This document shows positions 36,411 to 45,451 of a stretch of DNA of 64,000 nucleotides, one piece after another. Under the pieces are notes generated by a model, which was not told the DNA's origin, searched no databases, and saw only the letters and a program-made list of their open reading frames with translations. This stretch comes from Xylanibacter rarus (GTDB taxonomy: Bacteria; Bacteroidota; Bacteroidia; Bacteroidales; Bacteroidaceae): contig NZ_LFQU01000001.1 of the NCBI RefSeq assembly GCF_001275135.1, positions 1 through 64,000 on the forward strand. The letters are read 5' to 3'. The number at the start of each line of letters is the position of its first letter. The stretch's first letter is position 1. The position numbers and the translations under genes were made by a program.

Positions 36411-37562
36411 TTACAGCATTGTCGTGTTGCCATATAATTTATTTATCCACATGGCAAAAAGTTTGTCATTTAAAGAATAAACTTTGTTTCTCTCTGTTAT
36501 AATATCCTTTTCAAGCAATTTTTTTGTAGCCGACTGCACTGAGCTGGCTGAAGTCAGTCTGTGGCGCTTTATGAATTCTGCCGATGTTATCTGTTCAGCC
36601 TTTCCGTCTTTCGCAATGGCATAGAGCAGTTCTTTCTGCTTTTCAGGGATATTCGACAATATCTCCCTGAAGATAGTGTCGTTTGACGCTATGATGTTAT
36701 TAATGGCCGTGCGTATTGTGTCAAGTGTGCAAACTTCACCCTCACGGGTGTCTGCAAACGATTCGTTAAATGTTTTTTGGATGTAAAAGGTATGCCCGTT
36801 AAACAAATCGTAAACTCTTTTTACATCAGATGCGTCTATGTGCCTGTTGGTTGCTTCAAAATGGCCGACAATAAAGGGGACATACTTTTCTGCATCAATA
36901 GCATTCAGTTCAAGCACGTCGGCGCTGTGATAAAACGGCCGGGCAGCCGACATGAACATTTCCTGCATCATGTGGCGCTCACTTCCCGCAAATATGAAGT
37001 TGCTGTTATCGAGTTTCTGTATGTGTGTCCTGAGCAATGCCTCTATGTTATGCTCCGGATATTTTGCTATCTGTTGAAACTCGTCTATGGCCACAATGCA
37101 GGGCTTGTCGGCGTGGCTCAGATAGCTGAAAATCTCGTCGAGTGTATATTCGGGCTGTTCGATATCGCCCAGTTCGATGTTGAACGTAGGCAAGTTGTTT
37201 GCCGGGTCAAATCCAAATTTACCGCTTATCGACTTTATCGTCTGAATAAACAGTTTTATCATTTTACGGCTTCTTGGCAGCAGTGTTTCATAGATCTGTC
37301 TGCCGAGCAGATAGGTAAACTCCCGCAAGCTAGATGTGTGAAGTATGTCGATGAAGAATGTATAATATTCCTCACGTATTTCAGGCTTGTCGTAACAAAA
37401 CTGTATCAGTCCGGTCTTTCCCATGCGGCGTGGTGAAATAATCACGAGATTGTTGCCGTTGGTAACCGATTTTATCAGCCGTGCCGATTCTTCAACGCGG
37501 TCGCAAAAATATTCTGGTGCAATCTTGCCTGTAACTACAAACGGGTTTCTTATTCTTGCCAT
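36411..37562 (-). CDS. AAA+ ATPase of the archaeal/MNS type with C-terminal winged helix
   Basis: 383 aa, cytoplasmic. It opens with NPFVVTGKIAPEYFCDRVEE, the typical start of this ATPase family. Walker A SPRRMGKTGL (about 43-52), Walker B CIVAIDEFQQI (about 152-162), sensor FIFAGSERHMMQEMF. The C-terminal 90 residues form a winged-helix-like region (AEQITSAEFIKRHRLTSASSVQSATKKLLEKDII). Such proteins are frequent accessory genes in Bacteroidales; substrates are unknown, and transfer or defence roles have been proposed for relatives. Single gene flanked by long non-coding spacers. Confidence 0.85.
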   Translation of the reverse strand: MARIRNPFVVTGKIAPEYFCDRVEESARLIKSVTNGNNLVIISPRRMGKTGLIQFCYDKPEIREEYYTFFIDILHTSSLREFTYLLGRQIYETLLPRSRKMIKLFIQTIKSISGKFGFDPANNLPTFNIELGDIEQPEYTLDEIFSYLSHADKPCIVAIDEFQQIAKYPEHNIEALLRTHIQKLDNSNFIFAGSERHMMQEMFMSAARPFYHSADVLELNAIDAEKYVPFIVGHFEATNRHIDASDVKRVYDLFNGHTFYIQKTFNESFADTREGEVCTLDTIRTAINNIIASNDTIFREILSNIPEKQKELLYAIAKDGKAEQITSAEFIKRHRLTSASSVQSATKKLLEKDIITERNKVYSLNDKLFAMWINKLYGNTTML

Positions 37563-37576
37563 ATCTTGTTTTTATG

Positions 37577-37608
37577 CAAAAATAATTATTTAAATAGAAT
37601 TATGCAAA
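37577..37608 (-). promoter_or_regulatory. Promoter of the AAA ATPase gene
   Basis: Minus strand: TTTG (37608-37605), 20 nt, TATTTTTG (37584-37577), 15 nt before the ATG, so the leader is very short. Confidence 0.7.
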
Positions 37609-37872
37609 TAAAATAATCGTATATTTTCCTTGCATTAAGCCCTTCGTGATTGTTTGGGGTGTATGTGTTCTCTATGCTGAAGGCTGATGCCTGCTTTTAT
37701 TCGTCTATATGTTTTCCGTTATCGTCTTGCCGTCTGATTTTTCTTGATATACCGGTAGAAGCCGTACAAAGTTTTTCGTTTATCGTCTTTTTCATCCCGG
37801 CTTGCACGGCAAGACTGCGTCAGACATAAAATAAACCTATGGTTTGCGTATAGAAAACGAGCCACTTTCACA

Positions 37873-37910
37873 TAAAAAGTGGCCGAGTTTTGGGTTGTAA
37901 CTCGGCCACT
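37873..37910 (-). terminator. Strong terminator downstream of the MATE gene
   Basis: AGTGGCCGAGTT and AACTCGGCCACT form a 12-bp perfect stem; on the minus strand it is followed by TTTTTATG. On the plus strand an alternative hairpin (GCCACTTT/AAAGTGGC, 37861-37883) competes for the same arm. It lies about 240 nt after the MATE stop. The remaining 37609-38152 sequence shows no gene. Confidence 0.8.
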
Positions 37911-38152
37911 AACAGTTTGAAAGTAAACGAATGTGGTTGCCTTAATAGATTGCTGCTAAATGCTGTGTAGGCTTTCTGTATAAAACATATTAAGGCAGAT
38001 AAGTTACGGTTTTCAGAGCCTTTTGGCTTTCATTGGTCATGATGCCATATGAAACAGGCTGATTTCGCCTTGTAGGGCAATGGATTATTATGGCCGGCTT
38101 TGCCGTGGGGATGGTTCTATGTTATTTATAGATTTGCGCCTTACCGCGTTTC

Positions 38153-39490
38153 TCAGTCATCACGTAAAGCCTTAAATCCGCTCATGGCTATAGGCACTGC
38201 AAGGCCGAAAGACAATACGTCGGCCCATGCCTGGCACATCTCTACGCCAAGAAGACCGAAGAAATGGGGCAGGATGATTATCAGCGGAATGAAGAACAGG
38301 CCGCTGCGGGCAGATGCGAGCACATTGGCCTGCCATGGCTTGCGGATGGTCTGCATCATCATGTTGGTGTACATGACGATGGCACCCAACGGAAGTGTGG
38401 CCAGCTGCCAGCGCAAGGCAACTGTGCCGATAGAAACAACGTCGGGATCGCGGCGGAACACGTCGATGCATTCCTCGCTGAAGAAGAAACCGAGCACAGC
38501 GCATACGGCCATAAACAGAAAGCCTACACGCACTATGAACCAATAGCCTTCGCGCACACGTGCGTATAATTTTGCGCCATAACAGAAGCCGCACATAGGC
38601 TGGAATCCCTGTCCGAGGCCAATCATGGCGGCAAATATCACGAAGGCTATGCGGTTGACGATAGACATGGCCGCTATGGCGGCATCACCGTAAGCTCCGG
38701 CTGCCACGTTGAGCAGTGCAACGCTGATGCTGGCCATGCCCTGGCGCGTCAGCGAAGGCGTGCCTCCGGCAAATATCTCTTTCAGCATAGCCACGCTTGG
38801 CGTAAAGTTGCGGTGGCTGATATGTATGTTGCGCTTCATGCGGCTCATCCACAACAGCACAAGCATGCTGCACGACTCACCCGTAAACGTGGATATGCCG
38901 GCACCGGTTATGCCCATGTCGAACACAAATATAAGGATAGGAGCCAGCACGACGTTGATGCATGCTCCCGTAAGTATGCCGAACATTGAATAAGCTGCGT
39001 TGCCCTGAAAGCGCATCTGGTTGTTCAGGCATAAGGCACCGCACATGAACGGTGCAGCCATAAGCACAAACGACAGATAGGTTTCGGCATAGGGCAATAT
39101 TGTCGGCGTTGAGCCTAAGAGCAACGCGAGCGGACGCAGAAATATCAGTCCGATAAGGGCGATGACAAATCCTGTCCCTACGGCAAGAAAGAAGCCCGTG
39201 GAGGCCATGCGGCATGCGTTGTCGTGTCGCTGCGCGCCAAGTTCGCGCGATATGTAGTTGCCCGAGCCCTGCCCGAAGGTGAAGCCTATGGCTTGTATGA
39301 TGGCCATAACCGAGAAGGCTATGCCCACGGCGGCAGTGGCCTGTGTGCTGATGCGGCCAACGTAGAATGTGGTTACGATGTTGTAGATACTGGTAACGAG
39401 CATACTGATAATGGTCGGAACAGCCATTACTAGCACTACATGATGAACAGGTGCAGAAGTTAGAAACGTAAAATTATCCCTGTCTTTCAT
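38153..39490 (-). CDS. MATE-family multidrug efflux transporter
   Basis: 445 aa with 12 predicted helices; inner-membrane drug/cation antiporter. The start at MKDRDNFTFLTSAPVHHVV is preferred to the Met 14 codons upstream, because it places the family N-terminal motif LTSAPVHHVVLVMAVPTIISMLVTSIYN correctly and leaves the promoter outside the gene. Other motifs: AVGIAFSVMAIIQAIGFTFGQGSGNYISRELGA and, in the second half, FVIFAAMIGLGQGFQPMCGFCYGAKLYARVREG. Closest in pattern to the NorM/DinF-like 'MepA' branch. Substrates cannot be inferred. Confidence 0.92.
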   Translation of the reverse strand: MKDRDNFTFLTSAPVHHVVLVMAVPTIISMLVTSIYNIVTTFYVGRISTQATAAVGIAFSVMAIIQAIGFTFGQGSGNYISRELGAQRHDNACRMASTGFFLAVGTGFVIALIGLIFLRPLALLLGSTPTILPYAETYLSFVLMAAPFMCGALCLNNQMRFQGNAAYSMFGILTGACINVVLAPILIFVFDMGITGAGISTFTGESCSMLVLLWMSRMKRNIHISHRNFTPSVAMLKEIFAGGTPSLTRQGMASISVALLNVAAGAYGDAAIAAMSIVNRIAFVIFAAMIGLGQGFQPMCGFCYGAKLYARVREGYWFIVRVGFLFMAVCAVLGFFFSEECIDVFRRDPDVVSIGTVALRWQLATLPLGAIVMYTNMMMQTIRKPWQANVLASARSGLFFIPLIIILPHFFGLLGVEMCQAWADVLSFGLAVPIAMSGFKALRDD

Positions 39491-39586
39491 AAAACTTGCA
39501 GCATTCAAATAGACAAGAGCGCACGCAGCCAAAAATAGAGAATATGATCAAGGACATGCGCTTTGACACTGCAAAATTAAGAAAAA

Positions 39587-39617
39587 CAAAGTTATCTGCA
39601 AAATTTTACTGACAATT
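39587..39617 (-). promoter_or_regulatory. Promoter of the MATE gene
   Basis: Minus strand: TTG near 39616-39614, about 19 nt, TAACTTTG (39594-39587). A second box TAATTTTG (39579-39572) lies closer to the gene. Nothing else is seen in 39620-39876. Confidence 0.6.
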
Positions 39618-39876
39618 ACCTTCCCTGATGCAGGGTTAAGTTGAGTTAAAATCCCTCTGCAAGATATATGTCAAGTAGCTGTAATTGTCTGTAAAACAAT
39701 CAGTTATTTAAGTTATGCACAATAGGGACACAACAATGGATAAACCACGTTACAGAAAAGAACATAACTCAAAAAGCAAGAAAAATGGCGCATAGGAACA
39801 ACCAGCATAAGCAATGCCGGTCTTATGCCACATAAACATAAACGGCAAACACAAACCGGCCGCGCCCAGGCAGCCG

Positions 39877-40068
39877 TTATTTGTGTTTGCGGTTGGCGCG
39901 TGCTTCGCGGTATTTGGCTTTCTGTCGTGCCGAGCCGCTGCCATGAGCGCCGGTGATATATTTCTTCTTCTTGGCCTTGGTCTTCACCTTGCCGTCATTG
40001 CCGTTGTCTGTCTTTGCCTTTCGGAACACTATTCCGCCACCGGCAATTATGTCGTCGATATCGCTCAT
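39877..40068 (-). CDS. Small Lys/Arg-rich protein
   Basis: 63 aa, not recognised. The N-terminus is acidic (MSDIDDIIAGGGIVFRK) and the rest strongly basic (KVKTKAKKKKYITGAHGSGSARQKAKYREARANRKHK), which suggests nucleic-acid or ribosome contact, though this is only composition. It follows AICAR transformylase by about 120 nt with a terminator-like hairpin between. Codon use is like that of neighbours. Confidence 0.5.
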   Translation of the reverse strand: MSDIDDIIAGGGIVFRKAKTDNGNDGKVKTKAKKKKYITGAHGSGSARQKAKYREARANRKHK

Positions 40069-40099
40069 AAAATGTAAAAAACCTAATTATGCTTAATGA

Positions 40100-40172
40100 G
40101 AAAAAGAGCCGGGAGACAGACTCTTGATATGGGGCAAGCCTTGTGCCGCCCTTGAGAATGATGACTCCCGGC
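40100..40172 (-). terminator. Terminator or branched hairpin after AICAR transformylase
   Basis: GCCGGGAG (minus strand 40172-40165) pairs with CTCCCGGC (40115-40108), with an inner GGGCGGC...GCCC helix, and TCTTTTTCTC follows in the minus direction. The long, branched loop is unusual for a plain terminator. Confidence 0.65.
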
Positions 40173-40190
40173 GCTGAAAAAAACAGTTTA

Positions 40191-41372
40191 TCAATGATGG
40201 AACAGACGAACGCCGGTGAAGGCCATTGCTATTCCGTATTTGTCGCAGGTCTCGATGACATTGTCGTCGCGTACAGAGCCTCCGGCCTGAGCTATATACT
40301 CAACGCCGCTCTTGTGTGCGCGCTCAATGTTGTCGCCGAACGGGAAGAATGCGTCGCTGCCCAGAGCCACCTTGGTGTTCTTGGCTATCCATTCCTTCTT
40401 CTCCTCCATGGTCAGCACTTCGGGTTTCTCCTTGAAGAGTCTCTGCCATGTTCCTTCGGCCAGCACGTCGTCGTGCTCGTCGCTGATATACACGTCGATG
40501 GTGTTATCGCGGTCAGCGCGGCGTATGCCGTCAACGAAAGGCAGGTTCATCACTTTCGGATGCTGGCGCAGCCACCATATGTCGGCCTTGTTGCCTGCCA
40601 GACGTGTGCAGTGTATGCGGCTCTGCTGTCCGGCGCCGATGCCTATGGCCTGTCCGTCCTTCACGTAGCATACAGAGTTGCTCTGAGTATATTTCAGCGT
40701 GATAAGACTTATTATAAGGTCGCGCTTAGCCTCTTCGGTGAATGTCTTGTTCTGTGTGGGTATATTCTCAAAGAGTGACGGGTCGTCGAGCTTAATCTCG
40801 TTGCGTCCCTGTTCGAATGTTATGCCGAACACCTGCTTGTGTTCAACTGGAGCCGGAACATATTCGGGATCAATCTTTATTACGTTGTATGTGCCCTTGC
40901 GCTTGTCTTTCAGTATCTCGAGGGCTTCGGGGGTGTAGCCCGGTGCAATCACGCCGTCGCTCACCTCACGCTTGATCAGCGTTGCGGTAGCCTCGTCGCA
41001 TACGTCGCTCAGAGCCACAAAGTCGCCGTAGCTGCTCATGCGGTCGGCGCCGCGTGCGCGTGCATAGGCACATGCCAGGGGCGAAAGCTCAATCTTTACG
41101 TCGTCTACAAAATAAATCTTCTTCAAAGTGTCGCTGAGCGGCAGACCCACTGCGGCTCCTGCGGGCGAAACATGCTTGAAGCTGGCTGCTGCAGGCAGTC
41201 CTGTTGCGGCTTTAAGCTCCTTTACAAGTTGCCAACTGTTAAGTGCATCGAGGAAGTTGATGTAGCCCGGACGGCCATTCAGCACCTCAATAGGCAGTTC
41301 ACCTTCTTCCATGTATATGCGCGAAGGTTTCTGATTCGGATTGCATCCGTACTTTAATGCTAATTCTTTCAT
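40191..41372 (-). CDS. purH: AICAR transformylase (stand-alone PurH C-terminal domain)
   Basis: Formylates AICAR to FAICAR with 10-formyl-THF, the step before IMP cyclohydrolase. 393 aa from MKELALKYGCNPNQKPSRI; the 47 upstream in-frame codons include the promoter and are excluded. AICAR-Tfase motifs: catalytic K-H in ASFKHVSPAGAAVG, SPLACAYARARGADRMSSYGDFVALSD, SNSVCYVKDGQAIGIGAGQQSRIHCTRLAGNKAD, ALGSDAFFPFGDNIERAHKSGVEYIAQAGGSVRD and the C-terminal MAFTGVRLFHH. There is no cyclohydrolase domain at the N-terminus; that half is the separate gene at 18403-18996. Confidence 0.95.
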   Translation of the reverse strand: MKELALKYGCNPNQKPSRIYMEEGELPIEVLNGRPGYINFLDALNSWQLVKELKAATGLPAAASFKHVSPAGAAVGLPLSDTLKKIYFVDDVKIELSPLACAYARARGADRMSSYGDFVALSDVCDEATATLIKREVSDGVIAPGYTPEALEILKDKRKGTYNVIKIDPEYVPAPVEHKQVFGITFEQGRNEIKLDDPSLFENIPTQNKTFTEEAKRDLIISLITLKYTQSNSVCYVKDGQAIGIGAGQQSRIHCTRLAGNKADIWWLRQHPKVMNLPFVDGIRRADRDNTIDVYISDEHDDVLAEGTWQRLFKEKPEVLTMEEKKEWIAKNTKVALGSDAFFPFGDNIERAHKSGVEYIAQAGGSVRDDNVIETCDKYGIAMAFTGVRLFHH

Positions 41373-41398
41373 GCTCGATAAAATTTCTTCTTCGGCTG

Positions 41399-41429
41399 CA
41401 AAGATAGTGCAAATTGGGCGCAATACAAA
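41399..41429 (-). promoter_or_regulatory. Promoter of AICAR transformylase
   Basis: Minus strand: TTTG (41429-41426), 19 nt, TATCTTTG (41406-41399), 26 nt before the ATG; a full consensus match. No purine riboswitch-like fold could be recognised. The 41430-41790 spacer shows no gene. Confidence 0.8.
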
Positions 41430-41792
41430 ATAAATGTCGATTAAACCCCTGCCGGCGGCCGGCTTTTTGCCGTTTCTTGCCTTGCCGGATGTGAATAAAA
41501 GAACATACGGCACATGTGCCCGGCGGCAGCCCGGTGTGCGGATATATCAATAAATCAGGCATATAGCATCTGTCTGCCAGGCATGGCAGATATGCGCCGA
41601 GGCGACAAAAAGAACAGAAAATGCACCAAAGTAGTTAAATAATGAAAGACTTATTTCTTAAAGAATGTAAAGAAAAATGGTTGAACCTTTTTTGTAGTTA
41701 TTTTGGTCTAAATTACACTATAACAACACTTAACGGCTTGCGGAGCTTTGCCGTGGCATGCTTTTTGCTTATCCCAAAAGATGTAAACAAAC

Positions 41793-41823
41793 TTTGATTT
41801 CCGGCATTTTTTCGTTAACTTCG
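41793..41823 (+). promoter_or_regulatory. Promoter of the NlpC/P60-CapA pair
   Basis: TTTG (41793-41796), 19 nt, TAACTTCG (41816-41823; one mismatch), 54 nt before the ATG. Confidence 0.65.
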
Positions 41824-41877
41824 CAATCGTAAAATCAAGAAAACCCCTTCATTATACTATTACAGAAAACATCGAAC

Positions 41878-42432
41878 ATGAAGAACCTGAAAATATTTGC
41901 CGTTGCCATGATGCTGTTGACCGCAGGAACGCCTGTGATGGCCGACAACGAGAAGGACGGCGACAATAAGGAACAGCAATGCGAAGAAATAGATAACTAC
42001 GATTTTCTTTATAACAACGAGAATTATGACGAGGACTTCGAGTTTGAGCCTATAAACGACGTGCTCGACGAGGCCTTCTCGCACATGGGCGCACGCTACC
42101 GCTCAGGTCAGGCAGGTCCTAACGCCTTCGACTGCTCAGGATTCACGAGCTATGTGTTCAAGAACATGGGCATAGACCTCAACCGCTCGTCGCGCGCGCA
42201 GTTTAATCAGGGCGACCCTGTTGACAAGGACAAGCTGCAGATAGGCGACCTGGTGTTCTTCACCAGTCCGCGTTCGGGCCGCTCCATAGGCCATGTAGGC
42301 ATCGTGGTCGACGTTGATCCGATAAGCGGAAGCTTCAACTTCATACATGCAAGCACCAAGGGCGTAAAGGTAAGCAACTCTAACGAAAGATATTATTCAC
42401 GCAGATACGTAGGAGCACGCCGCGTAATGTAA
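41878..42432 (+). CDS. NlpC/P60-family cell-wall peptidase
   Basis: Secreted cysteine peptidase expected to cut peptidoglycan stem peptides. 184 aa: signal peptide (1-22, cleavage after VMA), an acidic linker (about 23-60), then the NlpC/P60 domain with catalytic C86 (FDCSGF), H139 (GHVGIV) and third residue H157 (FIHAS). It lacks SH3 or other binding modules. The CapA-like gene starts 1 nt after its stop, so the two are translated together. Confidence 0.92.
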   Translation: MKNLKIFAVAMMLLTAGTPVMADNEKDGDNKEQQCEEIDNYDFLYNNENYDEDFEFEPINDVLDEAFSHMGARYRSGQAGPNAFDCSGFTSYVFKNMGIDLNRSSRAQFNQGDPVDKDKLQIGDLVFFTSPRSGRSIGHVGIVVDVDPISGSFNFIHASTKGVKVSNSNERYYSRRYVGARRVM

Positions 42433-42433
42433 C

Positions 42434-43558
42434 ATGAAACCACATATTTTTATTATATCTTTGCTTATATGCGGGTCGGCTGTGGCCTGCACTACAACGG
42501 GTACCGGCAAAAAGCTGCCGGTGCCCGTTGTCGATATTGACAGCGCAGAGCAGAAAGCTGAGGACAGCATACTGAGTCATATTCAGGACACGTTCACGAT
42601 AGCCATGGCCGGCGACATCATGATGGGCACCACTTACCCCAAGCCTGCGCTGCCGGCAGACGAGGGCAGGGCGCTGTTCAGAGACGTAAGGCACATCCTG
42701 CACAGGGCCGACATCGCCGTGGGAAACCTTGAGGGAACGCTGTGCGACAGTGCCGAGAACAAGAAGGAGAAGTCGGTTTACAACTATTCGTTCCGCACGC
42801 CGCTGAGCTTTGCGCCACGCCTGAAGGAGGCCGGGTTCGACTTTCTGAGCATGGCCAACAACCATGCCTTCGACTTCGGCATAGAGGGAGTCAGGTCAAC
42901 GGAGTGCGCCTTAAGGGATATAGGCATAAAATATGCCGGACTGAGGGGCAGGACAGACGCCGCCATAATAGAGCGCAACGGCATAAGATACGGCATGTGT
43001 GCGTTCGGCCACAACTCTTACACGCTGAAGCACAAGGAACTGTGGACGGTGAAGGGCATACTTGACAGCCTGCGGGCCAATGCCGACGTGGTGATAGTGT
43101 CGTTCCACGGCGGAGCCGAAGGCAAGCAGTACAGCCATCTGCCATACGGCAAGGAAGAGTATCTTGAGGAAGACCGCGGCTCGCTGCGCGACTTTGCACA
43201 CTTCTGCATAGATAACGGCGCCGACATAGTTTATGGCCACGGCCCGCATGTGGTAAGATGTGTCGAGGTTTATAAGGGCAAGTTTATAGCCTACAGCCTG
43301 GGCAACTTCTGCACGCCTTACGGAATAAGCATAACAGGAATATCGGGCTATGCGCCGGTGATAGAGGCAAAGGTGAACCGCAGGGGCGACTTCATTGAAG
43401 GCAAGATCCACTCGTTCATACAGCGTCGCGGCCTCGGTCCGCGCAAGGACACGGCCAACGCCGTGGCCCAGCAGATAAAGCGGCTCACACAGAGCGACAT
43501 AAAGGACAGCAAGATAACCATTAGTGCCGACGGAACGATAAGGCTGAAAAGAAATTGA
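42434..43558 (+). CDS. CapA/PgsA-family lipoprotein (metallophosphatase fold)
   Basis: 374 aa. Lipobox VAC (Cys19), then a capsule-synthesis CapA domain of the calcineurin-like fold: AMAGDIMMGTTYP (metal-binding D), AVGNLEGTLCD, FDFLSMANNHAFDFG, VVIVSFHGGAEG, VYGHGPHVVRCVEVYKGKFIAYSLGNF. In Bacillus CapA/PgsA takes part in poly-gamma-glutamate export, but most homologues occur without capB/capC, as here, and their role is unknown. Translational coupling to an NlpC/P60 enzyme points to a cell-wall function (inference). Confidence 0.87.
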   Translation: MKPHIFIISLLICGSAVACTTTGTGKKLPVPVVDIDSAEQKAEDSILSHIQDTFTIAMAGDIMMGTTYPKPALPADEGRALFRDVRHILHRADIAVGNLEGTLCDSAENKKEKSVYNYSFRTPLSFAPRLKEAGFDFLSMANNHAFDFGIEGVRSTECALRDIGIKYAGLRGRTDAAIIERNGIRYGMCAFGHNSYTLKHKELWTVKGILDSLRANADVVIVSFHGGAEGKQYSHLPYGKEEYLEEDRGSLRDFAHFCIDNGADIVYGHGPHVVRCVEVYKGKFIAYSLGNFCTPYGISITGISGYAPVIEAKVNRRGDFIEGKIHSFIQRRGLGPRKDTANAVAQQIKRLTQSDIKDSKITISADGTIRLKRN

Positions 43559-43647
43559 TAAATGAGAGAAACTAGGTTTGGCTCAGGCCGTTTGTGGCTT
43601 GCCTTACCGTCAGGGCTTTGCTGTTGATTGAGCCAATGTCCGGAAAA

Positions 43648-43816
43648 AGATTTTGTTAAAAAACTCGTCACTCGTCACATCGCATTATAATGTTTTGTAA
43701 ATCAGATAGTTACGGTGTGACGAGTTGCCGTTTCAACTCGTCACACCGTAATGTGTTGTCTGTCAGGAGCTTATGCCCGAATGTGACGAGTGATGAGTTT
43801 ATAAGAAAAACTTTTT
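43648..43816. repeat. Nested palindromic repeat, copy 2
   Basis: Same architecture as 12236-12402: outer arms AACTCGTCACTCGTCACAT and ATGTGACGAGTGATGAGTT, inner palindrome GGTGTGACGAGTTG...CAACTCGTCACACC (43714-43747). Many A/G and C/T differences from copy 1 keep the pairing. It lies between the converging CapA-like and rplS genes. Confidence 0.85.
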
Positions 43817-44039
43817 ATGCTTATTGTCGGCCTGTTTTCCTTATTTCGGTTGACTTCAAACATACATTTTCCTGGTTAGAGTTTACTCCGCTTAGGCTTA
43901 TGCCTGCTGTAAGCCGGTTCTTTCGTTATTTCAATACATACCCTTTCATGCTGCGAAAGGCCTTCTTTCAGCGTGCAAAAGCATACATTTCGCGATGTAA
44001 TTAGCCATGTTTTACAAAAGCTCGATATTATGTATTATT

Positions 44040-44087
44040 ACAAATAACAAAGAAGCAGACCTGACGCAAGGACAAGTCTGCTTCTTT
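44040..44087 (-). terminator. Terminator of rplS
   Basis: AAAGAAGCAGAC (minus strand 44087-44076) pairs with GTCTGCTTCTTT (44060-44049), followed by GTTATTTG. The arms allow action in both directions. Confidence 0.8.
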
Positions 44088-44112
44088 ATTTCTTAAAGAT
44101 AAGATTTCAGAA

Positions 44113-44478
44113 TTAGTTTTTCTTCTCTGTGATAACCTTCTTCTCAGCGATACGAGCTTTCTTACCTGTAAGTTTACGGAGGTAATAAAGTTTAGCGCGT
44201 CTTACCTTACCGTGCTTGTTAACCTCAATGCTGTCGATGTTCGGAGACTCGATAGGGAAGATACGCTCTACACCTACTGTACCTGACATCTTGCGCACTG
44301 TGAAACGCTTCTTGTCACCATGACCAGAAATGCGGATTACTACACCACGATAGAGCTGGATACGCTCTTTTGAACCCTCAACGATTTTGTAAGCGACAGT
44401 GATAGTGTCACCTGACTTGAACTCAGGGAACTTCTTGCCGGTTGCAAATGCTTCTTCAGCAACTTTAATTAAATCCAT
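44113..44478 (-). CDS. rplS: 50S ribosomal protein L19
   Basis: 121 aa, full length. The L19 core is clear: [55 protein letters not shown] and [34 protein letters not shown] component of the large subunit at the interface with 16S rRNA. Here it is a single gene with its own promoter and a leader of about 85 nt; in many other bacteria it sits with rpsP-rimM-trmD. Codon use is highly biased. Confidence 0.98.
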   Translation of the reverse strand: MDLIKVAEEAFATGKKFPEFKSGDTITVAYKIVEGSKERIQLYRGVVIRISGHGDKKRFTVRKMSGTVGVERIFPIESPNIDSIEVNKHGKVRRAKLYYLRKLTGKKARIAEKKVITEKKN

Positions 44479-44567
44479 TATTATTTGATAATTAAATTTG
44501 TTTATCGTTCCGGCGTAACATAACTAGGCTACTCTTCTTCCTGTCAGCGATTACGCGGAAAGCGGTG

Positions 44568-44599
44568 CAAAGTTACTACTTTTTCGTTTCTCTTCCAAA
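44568..44599 (-). promoter_or_regulatory. Promoter of rplS
   Basis: Minus strand: TTTG (44599-44596), 20 nt, TAACTTTG (44575-44568). It lies back to back with the promoter of the 5'-nucleotidase genes. Confidence 0.8.
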
Positions 44600-44625
44600 T
44601 ATGCGAGGTTTTTTTTATCTTTTTC

Positions 44626-44656
44626 TTTGACTTAATAGCGTTTTTAACTAACTTTG
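44626..44656 (+). promoter_or_regulatory. Promoter of the split 5'-nucleotidase operon
   Basis: TTTG (44626-44629), 19 nt, TAACTTTG (44649-44656); full consensus, 24 nt before the ATG at 44681. Confidence 0.8.
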
Positions 44657-44680
44657 CATCACTTTTCTAAGATTATCCTT

Positions 44681-45451
44681 ATGTATAAGAAGTTGATTTT
44701 ATGCGAATTGGCATCACTTGCGATGCTTCTTGCATCATGCTCATCACACTATCAGCTCACTGGCGTGAGCCGTTCGAGAATACTCATTGACAGCACTTAC
44801 GACAGCAGGCCCGACGACAGGGCATGGAGCTTCATAGCTCCCTACAAGCAGAAGGTGGACAGCATAATGAGCCCCGTGGTGGGCAGGGCTGCCTCATATC
44901 TGAATGCCGAAAGGCCCGAGAGTAAGCTCTCCAACCTGCTTGCCGACATACTCGTATGGTGCGGCGGCAGCTACGGCGAGAAGCCCGACTTTGCCGTTTA
45001 CAACATCGGCGGTATGCGCTCGGCATTTGCCAAGGGCGACATAACATACGGCGACGTGCTCGACGTGGCGCCGTTTGAAAACAAGATATGCTTCGTAACG
45101 CTAAAGGGCAGCAAGGTGATCGAGCTGTTCGGCCAGATAGCATCAGTGGGCGGCGAGGCCGTGAGCCACGGCGTCAACCTGGTTATCAGCAAAGACGGCA
45201 AGCTGCTGTCGGCCAAGCTTAACGGAAAGGACATCGACCCCGAGGCCGACTATAGGGTGGCTACGATAGACTATGTTGCGCAGGGCAACGACAAGCTTGA
45301 GGCCTTTAAAAGCGCCACCGGGATGAAATCGCCATCGGGTGCCGACGACAACGTGCGCCAGGTAATAGTGAAATACATGAAGGCTAAGATGGCTCAGGGC
45401 GAAGACATCGACTCAAAGATTGAAGGACGAATAATAATAGCAGACAAATGA
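44681..45451 (+). CDS. 5'-nucleotidase C-terminal (substrate-binding) domain lipoprotein
   Basis: 256 aa from MYKKLILCELASLAML; the Met nine codons upstream overlaps the promoter. Lipobox LLASC. It matches the 5_nucleotid_C domain alone: ESKLSNLLADILVWCGG, FAVYNIGGMRSAFAKGDITYGDVLDVAPFENKICFVTLKG, and YRVATIDYVAQGNDKLEAF. In UshA-type enzymes this domain follows the metallophosphatase domain; here it is a separate protein encoded first. The stop overlaps the next start (ATGA), so the two halves are translated together and probably form a complex. Confidence 0.9.
   Translation: MYKKLILCELASLAMLLASCSSHYQLTGVSRSRILIDSTYDSRPDDRAWSFIAPYKQKVDSIMSPVVGRAASYLNAERPESKLSNLLADILVWCGGSYGEKPDFAVYNIGGMRSAFAKGDITYGDVLDVAPFENKICFVTLKGSKVIELFGQIASVGGEAVSHGVNLVISKDGKLLSAKLNGKDIDPEADYRVATIDYVAQGNDKLEAFKSATGMKSPSGADDNVRQVIVKYMKAKMAQGEDIDSKIEGRIIIADK

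Noticed and set aside
37700-37798. Short minus-strand peptide frame starting MKKTINEKLC (32 codons)
   Set aside because: No promoter, no downstream coupled gene and a composition compatible with chance.
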